From Acidimicrobiia bacterium (GTDB lineage Bacteria > Actinomycetota > Acidimicrobiia > IMCC26256): a stretch of 7,774 nucleotides of DNA. Below, in pieces: positions 1 through 7,774 of this stretch. A model generated the notes under the pieces. The model ran no database searches. It was not told where the DNA came from and was given only the letters and a program-made list of their open reading frames with translations. Position 1 is the first letter of the stretch; every line of letters begins with the position of its first letter. Made by a program: the position numbers and the translations under genes. The stretch spans positions 1 to 7,774 of the forward strand of contig JALRDW010000295.1 of NCBI GenBank assembly GCA_023262065.1, written 5' to 3'.

Positions 1-91
1 CGTAGGGCGTGCGCTCCAGCACCGCCTGGTCGTCATCACCCGGCGTCTGGCGGTGCACGATCACCACCATGGGCTCCTCGGCAAAGGGCAT
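1..91 (-). CDS. Possible 5' part of a leftward gene, off the left edge
   Basis: On the minus strand, an ATG at 91-89 opens a frame to the window edge that reads MPFAEEPMVVIVHRQTPG and then an acidic stretch. The residue composition is natural. Over 1-120 the base pattern fits minus-strand coding: about 8% A/T at third, 60% at second and 22% at first positions by my count. A GGAG lies three bases upstream (95-98). A second ATG at 70-68 has GAGGAG three bases upstream. The frame is open back to a TGA at 139-137. I do not recognise the family. It conflicts with a rightward gene covering the same bases, so only one of the two calls can hold here. Confidence 0.25.
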   Translation of the reverse strand, partial: MPFAEEPMVVIVHRQTPGDDDQAVLERTPY

Positions 92-301
92 GAACTCCAA
101 GTCCGGGCGCGCGCCCTCGGGCTCGGTGGACGTGCGTCAGGGCATGGCCGTGCAGTGCGTGTGCTCGCCGGACGCGGTGCGCGTGCTGCGGCGAAGTCCG
201 GCCGGCGGGTGCTGCTCGAGGGCGTGCCGTTCCACCAGGGCGTACGCACGATCATGATGAACCCGGTGTACCGGATCGTCGCCCACGGCCTCTCGGCCTG
301 A
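2..301 (+). CDS. Possible 3' end of an unrecognised gene, cut by the left edge
   Basis: A frame open from the left edge ends in TGA at 299-301. From about 194 onward it has the base pattern expected of rightward coding DNA in this genome: A/T is almost absent at third positions, about half at second positions and about a quarter at first positions. The peptide there ends with TIMMNPVYRIVAHGLSA. Before about 190 the same frame has many A/T third positions and an arginine/histidine-rich translation, so it is probably not the real frame there. From 121 to 187 the rightward frame beginning at 9 has the better pattern, which would imply a frameshift near 188-194. I do not recognise a family. The stop lies 42 bases from the trkA stop, in a convergent arrangement with a hairpin between, which supports a real gene end at 301. 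Confidence 0.3.
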   Translation, partial: VGRALQHRLVVITRRLAVHDHHHGLLGKGHELQVRARALGLGGRASGHGRAVRVLAGRGARAAAKSGRRVLLEGVPFHQGVRTIMMNPVYRIVAHGLSA

Positions 302-322
302 GACCTCGCACGGATCCACCGT

Positions 323-342
323 CGGCGGCGGACCCGCCGCCG
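323..342. terminator. Bidirectional hairpin terminator between convergent genes
   Basis: CGGCGGCG (323-330) pairs perfectly with CGCCGCCG (335-342) around the loop GACC. It sits between the stop at 301 on the plus strand and the trkA stop at 344 on the minus strand, where a shared terminator is expected. There is no T-tract on either side, which is common in high-GC actinobacteria. The position and all-GC stem support the call; termination itself is inferred. Confidence 0.55.
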
Positions 343-343
343 G

Positions 344-1006
344 TCAGTCGGTCGTCAGCAGGTGACGCACGGTGTCCTCGGAGTCCGGGGTCACGAGGGC
401 GAGCACCTCGTCCCCGGTCTCGAACACGGTGTCGCCGCGCGGGACGATGAGGTGGTCCTCGCGCAGCAACGCGACGATCGTGGCGTCCCGTGGGATCTCG
501 AGCTCCCGGATCGCCCGGCCGACGACCGGGGAGTTCTCGGCGAGGGTGACCTCGACGAGGCGGGCCAGACCGCCCTCGAACCGCAGGATCTCGACCAACT
601 TGCCGACGTTCACGGCCTCCTCGACGAGGCTCGTGATGAGTTGCGGGGTGGACACGAACTGGTCCACCCCCCAGTTCTCCGTGAACATCCACTCGTTCTT
701 CGGATGGTTCACCCGGGCGATGACCCGCGGGATCCCGAACTCCTGCTTGGCGAGCAACGAGGTGACGAGGTTGTCCTCATCGTCGCCCGTCGCCGCGACC
801 ATCACCTCGCACTCCTCGAGCTTGGCCTCACGCAGTGAGGACACCTCGCAGGAGTCGCCGACGTACCACTCGATGCCGTCCTCGACGTCGCTGCGATCCA
901 CGACGGCCTGACGCTGCTCGATGATGAGCACCTCGTGTCCCGACCGCCGCAGCGCATTGGCCACGTGCAGTCCGACGTTCCCGGCTCCGGCGATGGCGAC
1001 CCGCAT
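344..1006 (-). CDS. trkA: TrkA-type RCK potassium-uptake regulatory protein
   Basis: This is a 220-residue cytoplasmic protein of the TrkA/Ktr (RCK) family, which binds NAD(H) or other nucleotides and gates or regulates K+ transporters at the membrane. The N-terminal Rossmann domain (about 1-120) starts with MRVAIAGAGNVG; its glycine motif is at residues 7-12, and the acidic residue ending the second strand, expected to contact the ribose, is E30. The RCK_C domain covers about 138-218 (GGLARLVEVTL to the C-terminus). The ATG at 1006 was chosen because the Rossmann strand starts there; a longer frame to 1054 adds only an unconserved arginine-rich stretch. GGAG lies two bases before the ATG, and a TAnnnT box seven bases upstream allows a leaderless mRNA. 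The length fits a single RCK unit (the E. coli TrkA is a double-length fusion). It is divergent from the KimA-type symporter, as I recall for mycobacterial ceoB and Rv2690c. No TrkH/KtrB channel gene is in the window. Confidence 0.93.
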   Translation of the reverse strand: MRVAIAGAGNVGLHVANALRRSGHEVLIIEQRQAVVDRSDVEDGIEWYVGDSCEVSSLREAKLEECEVMVAATGDDEDNLVTSLLAKQEFGIPRVIARVNHPKNEWMFTENWGVDQFVSTPQLITSLVEEAVNVGKLVEILRFEGGLARLVEVTLAENSPVVGRAIRELEIPRDATIVALLREDHLIVPRGDTVFETGDEVLALVTPDSEDTVRHLLTTD

Positions 1007-1013
1007 GGCTCCG

Positions 1014-1019
1014 AACGTA
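1014..1019 (-). promoter_or_regulatory. Candidate -10 box for trkA, possibly leaderless
   Basis: Read on the minus strand this is TACGTT, matching the actinobacterial TAnnnT -10 pattern. Its downstream edge is seven bases from the trkA ATG, so transcription would start at or next to the start codon. I see no good -35 match at 16-18 bases upstream. The call rests on one short motif. Confidence 0.3.
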
Positions 1020-1049
1020 CACGGCCCGCGCCGAGCGACGCCGATCCGT

Positions 1050-1080
1050 CGCACCGGGCGCGTCCCCCGCGCCCGGTGCG
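1050..1080. repeat. Perfect 13-bp inverted repeat (hairpin) in the divergent spacer
   Basis: CGCACCGGGCGCG (1050-1062) is the exact reverse complement of CGCGCCCGGTGCG (1068-1080), with loop TCCCC. It lies in the 180-base gap between the divergent trkA and kimA-type starts, 43 bases from the trkA ATG and 106 from the symporter ATG. No gene ends here, so an ordinary terminator role is unexpected. It could be an operator for a dimeric regulator, or a leader hairpin in the symporter transcript. Confidence 0.6.
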
Positions 1081-1082
1081 GG

Positions 1083-1097
1083 GTCCGGCGGCCGGAC
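1083..1097. repeat. Second short inverted repeat in the divergent spacer
   Basis: GTCCGG (1083-1088) and CCGGAC (1092-1097) pair around CGG, two bases after the larger hairpin. A third weak one, GGCGGC/GCCGCC (1152-1157 and 1163-1168), lies just before the symporter ribosome binding site. Short GC-rich repeats arise easily by chance at this base composition, so function is uncertain. I see no TAnnnT box on the plus strand in this spacer. Confidence 0.35.
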
Positions 1098-1186
1098 GGT
1101 GGCAGGATGGGAGCCGGGCCGACGACGTGGTCATCGGACGGTCAGCGATCGGGCGGCGTCGGGCCGCCGGGTGGGAGCGATCAGGC

Positions 1187-3037
1187 ATGTTCTCGGTGCT
1201 CAAGCGACTGGTCGTGGGTCGACCGCTCGCGACCACGGAGCAGGAGCACCAGCGCATCTCGAAGAAGATCGCGCTCGCGGTCTTCTCCTCCGACGCCATC
1301 TCCTCGACCGCGTACGCGACCGAGGAGATCCTCTTCGTCGTCGCCCTCGGGGCCTCGAGCCTCGCGCTCGGCCTCGACGTCCTCATCCCGATCGCGATCG
1401 CCGTGGCCATCCTGCTCGCGATCGTGGTCACCTCGTACCGCCAGACGATCTTCGCCTACCCGAGCGGTGGCGGCTCGTACGTGGTGTCCCGCGAGAACCT
1501 CGGAGAGACCCCGTCGCTCGTGGCCGGTGCGTCGCTGCTGGTCGACTACATCCTCACGGTCGCGGTGTCGATCTCCGCCGGCGTCGCGGCGATCGTGTCG
1601 ATCCCGGCCCTGCGCGGCCTGGCGACGCACCGCGTCGAACTCGGCCTCGTGCTCATCCTCATCATCAGCCTTGCGAACCTCCGCGGCCTGAAGGAGTCGG
1701 GTTCGGTCTTCTCGGTGCCGACCTACACCTACATCGTGATGCTGACCCTGCTCGTCGGGTGGGGCCTCTACGCGTCGTTCACCGGTCGGATCGGCACCGT
1801 GCCCTTCGACAAGGAGGCGTTCGACGGCACCCGCGAGTTCGGCGGCACGCTCGGACTCTTCCTCATCCTCAAGGGGTTCTCGTCCGGCGCCGTGGCGCTC
1901 ACCGGTGTCGAGGCCATCTCGAACGGGGTCCCCGCGTTCAAGCGGCCGGAGTCGAAGAACGCGGCGACGACCCTCGTCTGGATGGCGTTCATCCTCGGAG
2001 GTCTGTTCTTCGGGGTGTCGCTCCTGGCCCACCGGCTCCAGCCGTTCCCGAGCCACGAGCAGACGGTGTTCTCACAGATGGGCCTGCTGGTGTTCGGCGA
2101 GGGGAGCGTGCTCTACATCATCCTGCAGTTCGCCACCGCAGCGATCCTCGTCCTCGCCGCGAACACCGCGTACGCCGACTTCCCCCGCATCTCCTCGATC
2201 ATCGCGGCGGACGGATTCCTGCCCAAGCAGCTCACGAACCGGGGCGATCGTCTCGTGTTCTCGAACGGCGTCGTCGTGCTGGCGCTGTCCGCCGGCGCCC
2301 TCATCGTGGTGTTCGGCGGCGTCACGAACGCCCTCATCCCGCTGTACGCGGTCGGCGTGTTCACCTCGTTCACCCTGTCCCAGTCCGGCATGGTCGTGCA
2401 CCACCTCAAGGAGCGGGAGCCCGGGTGGCGGCGCAACGCGGCGCTCAACGGGGTGGGCGCGACGACGACCTTCATCGTGCTCATGATCGTCGCGGTCACG
2501 AAGTTCTCGAGCGGGGCCTGGGTCCCGGTCATCGTGATCCCGATCATCCTGCTCGTCTTCAAGGTCATCCACCGGCACTACGAGCGGGTGCGCACCAACC
2601 TCGCGGTGACCCCGGAGTACCGGGCCCGGCCGATGAACCACACCGTCGTGGTCCTCGTCGGCACCGTGCACCGCGGCGTGCTCGACGCACTCGCCTACGC
2701 CCGGTCGCTCAACCCGCACCGGCTGCTCGCGGTGAGCGTCGTGTCCGACGACGAGGAGCAGGCCAAGGTCGAGGCGGCCTGGCGGGAGTTCGGCCTCGAG
2801 GAGCCCCTCGAGCTCGTCTACTCGCCCTACCGCGAGCTCACGCGGCCGCTGCTCACCTTCATCGACGAGTTGGACGCGCAGCGGGACAACGACATCGTCA
2901 CCGTCGTCATCCCCGAGTTCATCGTCGAGTCCTGGTGGGCCCACGTGCTCCACAACCAGAGCGCGCTCCTCCTCAAGGCCCGCCTGCTCTTCCGGAAGGG
3001 GACCGTCGTGACGTCCCTGCCGTACCACCTCGACTGA
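1187..3037 (+). CDS. kimA: KimA-type K+/H+ symporter (APC superfamily)
   Basis: This 616-residue inner-membrane protein closely resembles Bacillus subtilis KimA (YdaO), a proton-coupled, high-affinity K+ importer of about 607 residues. Shared blocks include SSDAISSTAY, SYRQTIFAYPSGGGSYVVS, LLVDYILTVAVSISAG, LTGVEAISN, LIPLYAVGVF and the C-terminal HNQSALLL and LPYH. Residues I recall as K+-site residues in KimA appear conserved: D36 and Y43 at the same numbers, D120-Y121 (KimA D117-Y118), T239/E242 and Y387. About 12 membrane segments fill residues 28-465. A cytoplasmic tail (about 470-616) corresponds to the KimA dimerisation domain, where c-di-AMP acts in Bacillus. The ATG at 1187 is set by the conserved N-terminus and by GGGAG at 1173-1177; an open frame upstream to 935 is unconserved. 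It is divergent from trkA, suggesting joint K+ homeostasis. Family membership is firm; K+ specificity is inferred, and a different amino acid/cation substrate remains possible. Confidence 0.9.
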   Translation: MFSVLKRLVVGRPLATTEQEHQRISKKIALAVFSSDAISSTAYATEEILFVVALGASSLALGLDVLIPIAIAVAILLAIVVTSYRQTIFAYPSGGGSYVVSRENLGETPSLVAGASLLVDYILTVAVSISAGVAAIVSIPALRGLATHRVELGLVLILIISLANLRGLKESGSVFSVPTYTYIVMLTLLVGWGLYASFTGRIGTVPFDKEAFDGTREFGGTLGLFLILKGFSSGAVALTGVEAISNGVPAFKRPESKNAATTLVWMAFILGGLFFGVSLLAHRLQPFPSHEQTVFSQMGLLVFGEGSVLYIILQFATAAILVLAANTAYADFPRISSIIAADGFLPKQLTNRGDRLVFSNGVVVLALSAGALIVVFGGVTNALIPLYAVGVFTSFTLSQSGMVVHHLKEREPGWRRNAALNGVGATTTFIVLMIVAVTKFSSGAWVPVIVIPIILLVFKVIHRHYERVRTNLAVTPEYRARPMNHTVVVLVGTVHRGVLDALAYARSLNPHRLLAVSVVSDDEEQAKVEAAWREFGLEEPLELVYSPYRELTRPLLTFIDELDAQRDNDIVTVVIPEFIVESWWAHVLHNQSALLLKARLLFRKGTVVTSLPYHLD

Positions 3038-3070
3038 GGGCCCGCGACCGGGCGGTGCGGACCCGGGATC

Positions 3071-3092
3071 CGGGGCCGGCGCGCCCCGCCGG
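3071..3092 (+). terminator. Possible terminator after the symporter gene
   Basis: Two overlapping GC stems can form 33 bases or more after the symporter stop: CGGGGC (3071-3076) with GCCCCG (3083-3088), or CCGGCG (3076-3081) with CGCCGG (3087-3092). There is no T-tract. The surrounding sequence is so GC-rich that such stems are expected by chance, so this is a weak call. Confidence 0.3.
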
Positions 3093-3106
3093 GCCGCGGG
3101 ACCGGA

Positions 3107-3133
3107 GTCCGGGGGATCGGTTCGGCCCCGGAC
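3107..3133. repeat. 8-bp inverted repeat upstream of hppA
   Basis: GTCCGGGG (3107-3114) pairs with CCCCGGAC (3126-3133) around an 11-base loop. It ends 13 bases before the candidate -10 box at 3147 and overlaps where a -35 region would fall. It could end read-through from the symporter gene, or be an operator over the hppA promoter. Confidence 0.35.
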
Positions 3134-3146
3134 GCCCGTCCGAGGC

Positions 3147-3152
3147 TAGATT
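3147..3152 (+). promoter_or_regulatory. Candidate -10 box for hppA
   Basis: TAGATT fits TAnnnT and is one of few AT-containing spots in a 235-base spacer. Transcription from it would start near 3159 and give a leader of about 114 bases before the hppA ATG. That leader could form a small hairpin (GGGGGT 3201-3206 with ACCCCC 3213-3218). No convincing -35 is visible. Confidence 0.35.
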
Positions 3153-3255
3153 CCGCCGGTCGCGATGCCCGGTGCGAGCCGGTTCCGACGAGTTCCATGA
3201 GGGGGTCCCCGTACCCCCGCCGCGCGCGAGGGAGCGTGCGGTCAGCACCCGTACA

Positions 3256-3261
3256 GAGGAG
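3256..3261 (+). promoter_or_regulatory. hppA ribosome binding site
   Basis: GAGGAG lies 11 bases before the ATG at 3273. The spacing is slightly long, but this is the strongest Shine-Dalgarno match in the leader and it supports the chosen hppA start. Confidence 0.6.
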
Positions 3262-3272
3262 TACGAGTCCGC

Positions 3273-5663
<2,391 letters not shown>

Positions 5664-5672
5664 TCCACGGCG

Positions 5673-5689
5673 GCACCGGAACTCGGTGC
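5673..5689 (+). terminator. Minor hairpin just after the hppA stop
   Basis: GCACCG (5673-5678) pairs with CGGTGC (5684-5689) around GAACT, ten bases after the stop. It may protect the mRNA end or act with the stronger hairpin that follows. Confidence 0.35.
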
Positions 5690-5707
5690 GTCACGTGCTG
5701 GTGTGAG

Positions 5708-5731
5708 CGAGGGGGCCTCCGGGCCCCCTCG
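5708..5731. terminator. Strong bidirectional terminator between hppA and dedA
   Basis: CGAGGGGGCC (5708-5717) pairs perfectly with GGCCCCCTCG (5722-5731) around the tetraloop TCCG. It lies 45 bases past the hppA stop and 67 bases from the convergent dedA stop, so it can serve both transcripts. There is no T-tract, as is usual at this GC content. Confidence 0.75.
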
Positions 5732-5797
5732 TCGCGTCCGGCCATCGGACCCGGCCGAGTCCCCCGGCCCCGCCCGTCGTCGCCCGGATGCGGCGGT

Positions 5798-6487
5798 TCA
5801 GGCCCCGGGCTCGGCGTGCTGCCTGCGGTGGCGCACGAACTCGAGGACCGCGGGGATGATCGACAGCACCACGATGGCGATGAGCACGATCTCGAGGTTG
5901 TCCTTGATGAAGGCCACGTTCCCGAACCAGTACCCGAGCAGGATGATGCCCTGGGTCCAGAGCAGGCCGCCGGCCACGTTGTAGGTGACGAACCGGCGGT
6001 AGTCCATCTTCCCGACCCCGGCGAGGATCGGCGTGAACGTCCGCACGATCGGCACGAACCTGGCGAGCACGATCGCCTTCGCGCCGTGGCGGTCGAAGAA
6101 CGCGTCGGCCTGGGCCACGTACTGCTGCTTGAAGATCCTCGAGTCGGGACGCTTGAACAGTGCCGGTCCGACCTTCTTGCCGAACGCGTACCCGACCTGA
6201 TCCCCGATGATGGCGGCGAGCGCGCAGCCCACGAGGATCACCGGTAGCGACAACGAGATCTTCAGGTCACTCCCGCCCGCTGCGATGAGGCCGGCGATGA
6301 ACAGGAGCGAGTCGCCGGGCAGGAAGAAGCCGATGAGCAGACCGGACTCGGCGAAGATGATGGCGATGAGCCCGATCGTCGCGAACGAGCCGAGGGCCTC
6401 GAGGAGGCGCTCGGGGCTCAGGGGTCCGGCCCCGAGGGTGAAGTGGGTGGCGGCGTAGCCGAGGGCTGCGGCGAGCTGGGTGGGCAT
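5798..6487 (-). CDS. DedA family (SNARE-associated) membrane protein
   Basis: This 229-residue integral membrane protein belongs to the DedA/VTT family. Members move lipids across the cytoplasmic membrane; some bacterial ones return undecaprenyl phosphate, the cell-wall lipid carrier, and loss affects envelope and pH tolerance. The family signature FAESGLLIGFFLPGDS spans 45-60, with acidic residues E47 and D59, twelve apart like essential E39 and D51 of E. coli YqjA. The second signature, ARFVPIVRTFTPILAGVGKM (142-161), has R143 and R149, six apart like YqjA R130 and R136. YNVAGGLLWT follows at 169-178, and a final membrane helix covers about 197-216 before a basic tail. The ATG at 6487 gives a normal length; only a weak CGGG precedes it, and a TAnnnT box six bases upstream suggests a leaderless mRNA. 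It is divergent from topA and convergent with hppA. The exact lipid substrate cannot be read from sequence. Confidence 0.93.
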   Translation of the reverse strand: MPTQLAAALGYAATHFTLGAGPLSPERLLEALGSFATIGLIAIIFAESGLLIGFFLPGDSLLFIAGLIAAGGSDLKISLSLPVILVGCALAAIIGDQVGYAFGKKVGPALFKRPDSRIFKQQYVAQADAFFDRHGAKAIVLARFVPIVRTFTPILAGVGKMDYRRFVTYNVAGGLLWTQGIILLGYWFGNVAFIKDNLEIVLIAIVVLSIIPAVLEFVRHRRQHAEPGA

Positions 6488-6493
6488 GGCCCG

Positions 6494-6499
6494 ACGTTA
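6494..6499 (-). promoter_or_regulatory. Candidate -10 box for the dedA-type gene, possibly leaderless
   Basis: On the minus strand this reads TAACGT, fitting TAnnnT, and ends six bases before the ATG. Transcription would start at about the first base of the start codon, which would explain the lack of a good ribosome binding site. No clear -35 is seen at the usual distance. Confidence 0.35.
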
Positions 6500-6519
6500 G
6501 AGGCTCCGCGGGGTCCGGC

Positions 6520-6525
6520 TTGACA
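6520..6525 (+). promoter_or_regulatory. TTGACA, candidate -35 element upstream of topA
   Basis: A perfect TTGACA stands out in a GC-rich 184-base divergent spacer between the dedA-type gene and topA. The bases 17-19 downstream (around 6543-6550) do not form a TAnnnT box, so the promoter is incomplete by consensus. A TAnnnT match (TACGGT, 6602-6607) occurs further down but is not correctly spaced from it. Confidence 0.3.
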
Positions 6526-6671
6526 CAGGGGCCCCCGGCGTGGGACCGATGGAAAAAGGGGGCGAGCGGACGAGAACCGCCGCGGAGCCCTCCGCCGGGC
6601 GTACGGTCCCGGCGCCCGACCACCGGACCGCTCACCTGCGGCGGCCCGGCCCCGACCCCGCTGGAGCCGAG

Positions 6672-7774
6672 TTGCCGAACCACCTCGTGATCGTCGAGTC
6701 GAAGACCAAGGCCGACACGATCGGCCGCTTCCTCGGCGACGACTACACCGTGCTCGCCTCCTACGGCCACGTGCGCGACCTCCCCGAGAAGGGTCTCGGC
6801 ATCGACGTCGACAACCACTTCGCCCTCGAGTGGGACGAACCCCGCGGGCGCTCCAAGGATGTGGTCCGCGACATCAAGCGGGCCCTGAAGGCCGCGGACT
6901 CGCTCTACCTCGCCACCGACGAGGACCGGGAGGGCGAGTCGATCGCGTGGCACCTCCTCGAGATCCTCCAGCCGAAGGTCGACGTCCGCCGGATGGTCTT
7001 CCACGAGATCACCCGGGAGGCGATCGAGGAGGCCATCGACTCGCCCCGCGATATCGACCGCCGCCTCGTCGAGGCCGCCGACGGTCGCCGGATCCTCGAC
7101 CGCCTCGTCGGGTACGAGGTCTCGCCGGTCCTGTGGCGTCGGGTTCCGAGCGCCCGCAGCGCCGGCCGGGTCCAGAGCGTCGCGGTGCGCCTGGTGGTCG
7201 AGCGGGAGCGGGAGCGCATGCGGTTCCGGCGGGCCGGGTACTGGGACCTCGCGGCCACGTTGCGCGCCGCGTCCGGTGCGGATCAGCGCACCTTCGCGGC
7301 CAAGTTGGCCGAGGTCGGCGGTGCGCCGGTCGCGACGGGCAAGGACTTCGACCCCGACACCGGTGCGCTCAAGGCGGGATCGCGGGCCCGCCACCTCGAC
7401 GAGGCCGCGGCCGGCGCCCTGGCGGCCGCCCTCGGGGATGCCCCGTTCCGGGTCCTCGCGGCCGAGCAGAAGCCGGGGACCTCGGTGCCGAAGGACGCCT
7501 TCCGCACCTCCACCCTCCAGCAGGAGGCGGGCAACAAGTTCTCGTGGAGCGCGGGCCGCACGATGTCGGTCGCCCAGGGGCTCTACGAGCGCGGCTACAT
7601 CACCTACATGCGGACCGACTCCGCGCACCTGTCCCAGCAGGCCATCCACGCGGCCCGCACCCAGATCAGCGACCGGTTCGGCGCCGAGTACCTGTACCCG
7701 AACGAGCACGGCCGCACGGCCCGCGGCAAGGCGACCGGCGCGCAGGAGGCCCACGAGGCGATCCGGCCCGCGGG
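6672..7774 (+). CDS. topA: DNA topoisomerase I (type IA), N-terminal part, cut by the right edge
   Basis: The first 367 residues of the type IA enzyme that relaxes negative supercoils by cutting one strand. The Toprim domain begins HLVIVES with E9 and K13 at the same numbers as E. coli TopA. Then come SYGHVRDLP (30-38), the metal triad in TDEDREGES (D83, D85, E87), SAGRVQSVAVRLV (163-175), TSTLQQEA (279-286) and the active-site block GYITYMRTDS with catalytic Y312 (E. coli Y319) and R314. AQEAHEAIRP (357-366) ends the visible part. TTG at 6672 is preferred because GGAG (6663-6666) sits five bases before it and the core starts three codons later. An in-frame ATG at 6549 would add 41 basic, proline-rich residues; mycobacterial and Streptomyces TopA do carry short N-terminal tails, so it stays possible. 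Unusual: the near-universal ESP after the catalytic Glu reads ESK here. The C-terminal domains lie outside the window. Confidence 0.95.
   Translation, partial: MPNHLVIVESKTKADTIGRFLGDDYTVLASYGHVRDLPEKGLGIDVDNHFALEWDEPRGRSKDVVRDIKRALKAADSLYLATDEDREGESIAWHLLEILQPKVDVRRMVFHEITREAIEEAIDSPRDIDRRLVEAADGRRILDRLVGYEVSPVLWRRVPSARSAGRVQSVAVRLVVERERERMRFRRAGYWDLAATLRAASGADQRTFAAKLAEVGGAPVATGKDFDPDTGALKAGSRARHLDEAAAGALAAALGDAPFRVLAAEQKPGTSVPKDAFRTSTLQQEAGNKFSWSAGRTMSVAQGLYERGYITYMRTDSAHLSQQAIHAARTQISDRFGAEYLYPNEHGRTARGKATGAQEAHEAIRPA

Noticed and set aside
137..139. In-frame TGA as a recoded (Trp or Sec) codon in a minus-strand gene
   Set aside because: The flanking minus-strand frame reads tolerably well across it, but there is no clear SECIS-like hairpin, and the frame also loses coding signal upstream. 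Decay or an assembly problem is simpler.
935..1186. Upstream extension of the symporter reading frame
   Set aside because: It overlaps trkA in antisense, has no similarity to the family N-terminus, and a good GGGAG precedes the conserved ATG at 1187.
1007..1186. c-di-AMP (ydaO-type) riboswitch upstream of the KimA-type gene
   Set aside because: I looked because Bacillus kimA has one, but the conserved blocks I recall are not recognisable. A covariance-model search would settle it.
6267..7754. Open frame of 495 codons on the minus strand
   Set aside because: It spans the dedA start, the divergent spacer and topA in antisense. It has no domain-like motifs, and the genes beneath are well supported.

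Overview
The window is very GC-rich, with G or C at almost every third codon position. Its gene content points to a high-GC Actinomycetota chromosome. Two neighbourhoods support this from family knowledge. A TrkA/RCK gene divergent from an APC-type permease is the arrangement I recall for mycobacterial ceoB and Rv2690c. A membrane pyrophosphatase close to topA is what I recall for Streptomyces. A lineage such as Acidimicrobiia is possible but cannot be proved from the window.

Layout, left to right. (1) Positions 1-301 are ambiguous. The last ~110 bases look like the 3' end of a rightward gene stopping at 301, but the first ~120 bases read better on the minus strand. (2) A 20-base GC hairpin (323-342) separates this from trkA, a 220-residue NAD-binding RCK protein on the minus strand (344-1006). 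(3) A 180-base divergent spacer contains a perfect 13-bp-stem hairpin (1050-1080). (4) A 616-residue KimA-type potassium/proton symporter lies at 1187-3037 (+). (5) A 235-base spacer with GC hairpins and a candidate -10 box leads to hppA, a 796-residue K+-independent membrane pyrophosphatase (3273-5663, +). (6) A strong hairpin (5708-5731) sits between hppA and the convergent dedA-type gene (5798-6487, -). (7) A 184-base divergent spacer leads into topA (+, TTG start at 6672), which runs off the right edge at 7774 just after the active-site region.

Functionally, the left half looks like a potassium-homeostasis pair: an RCK sensor and a proton-coupled K+ importer. It is followed by a proton pump that could rebuild the gradient the importer uses; that link is inference from adjacency. 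The DedA protein probably moves lipid carriers across the membrane, and topoisomerase I relaxes negative supercoils. All main genes are intact and match known families. I see no CRISPR array, mobile element, tRNA, rRNA or clear riboswitch, and no convincing undescribed multi-gene system. The best leads are the RCK/KimA pairing with its spacer hairpin, an altered catalytic-site motif in TopA, and the incoherent first 300 bases.
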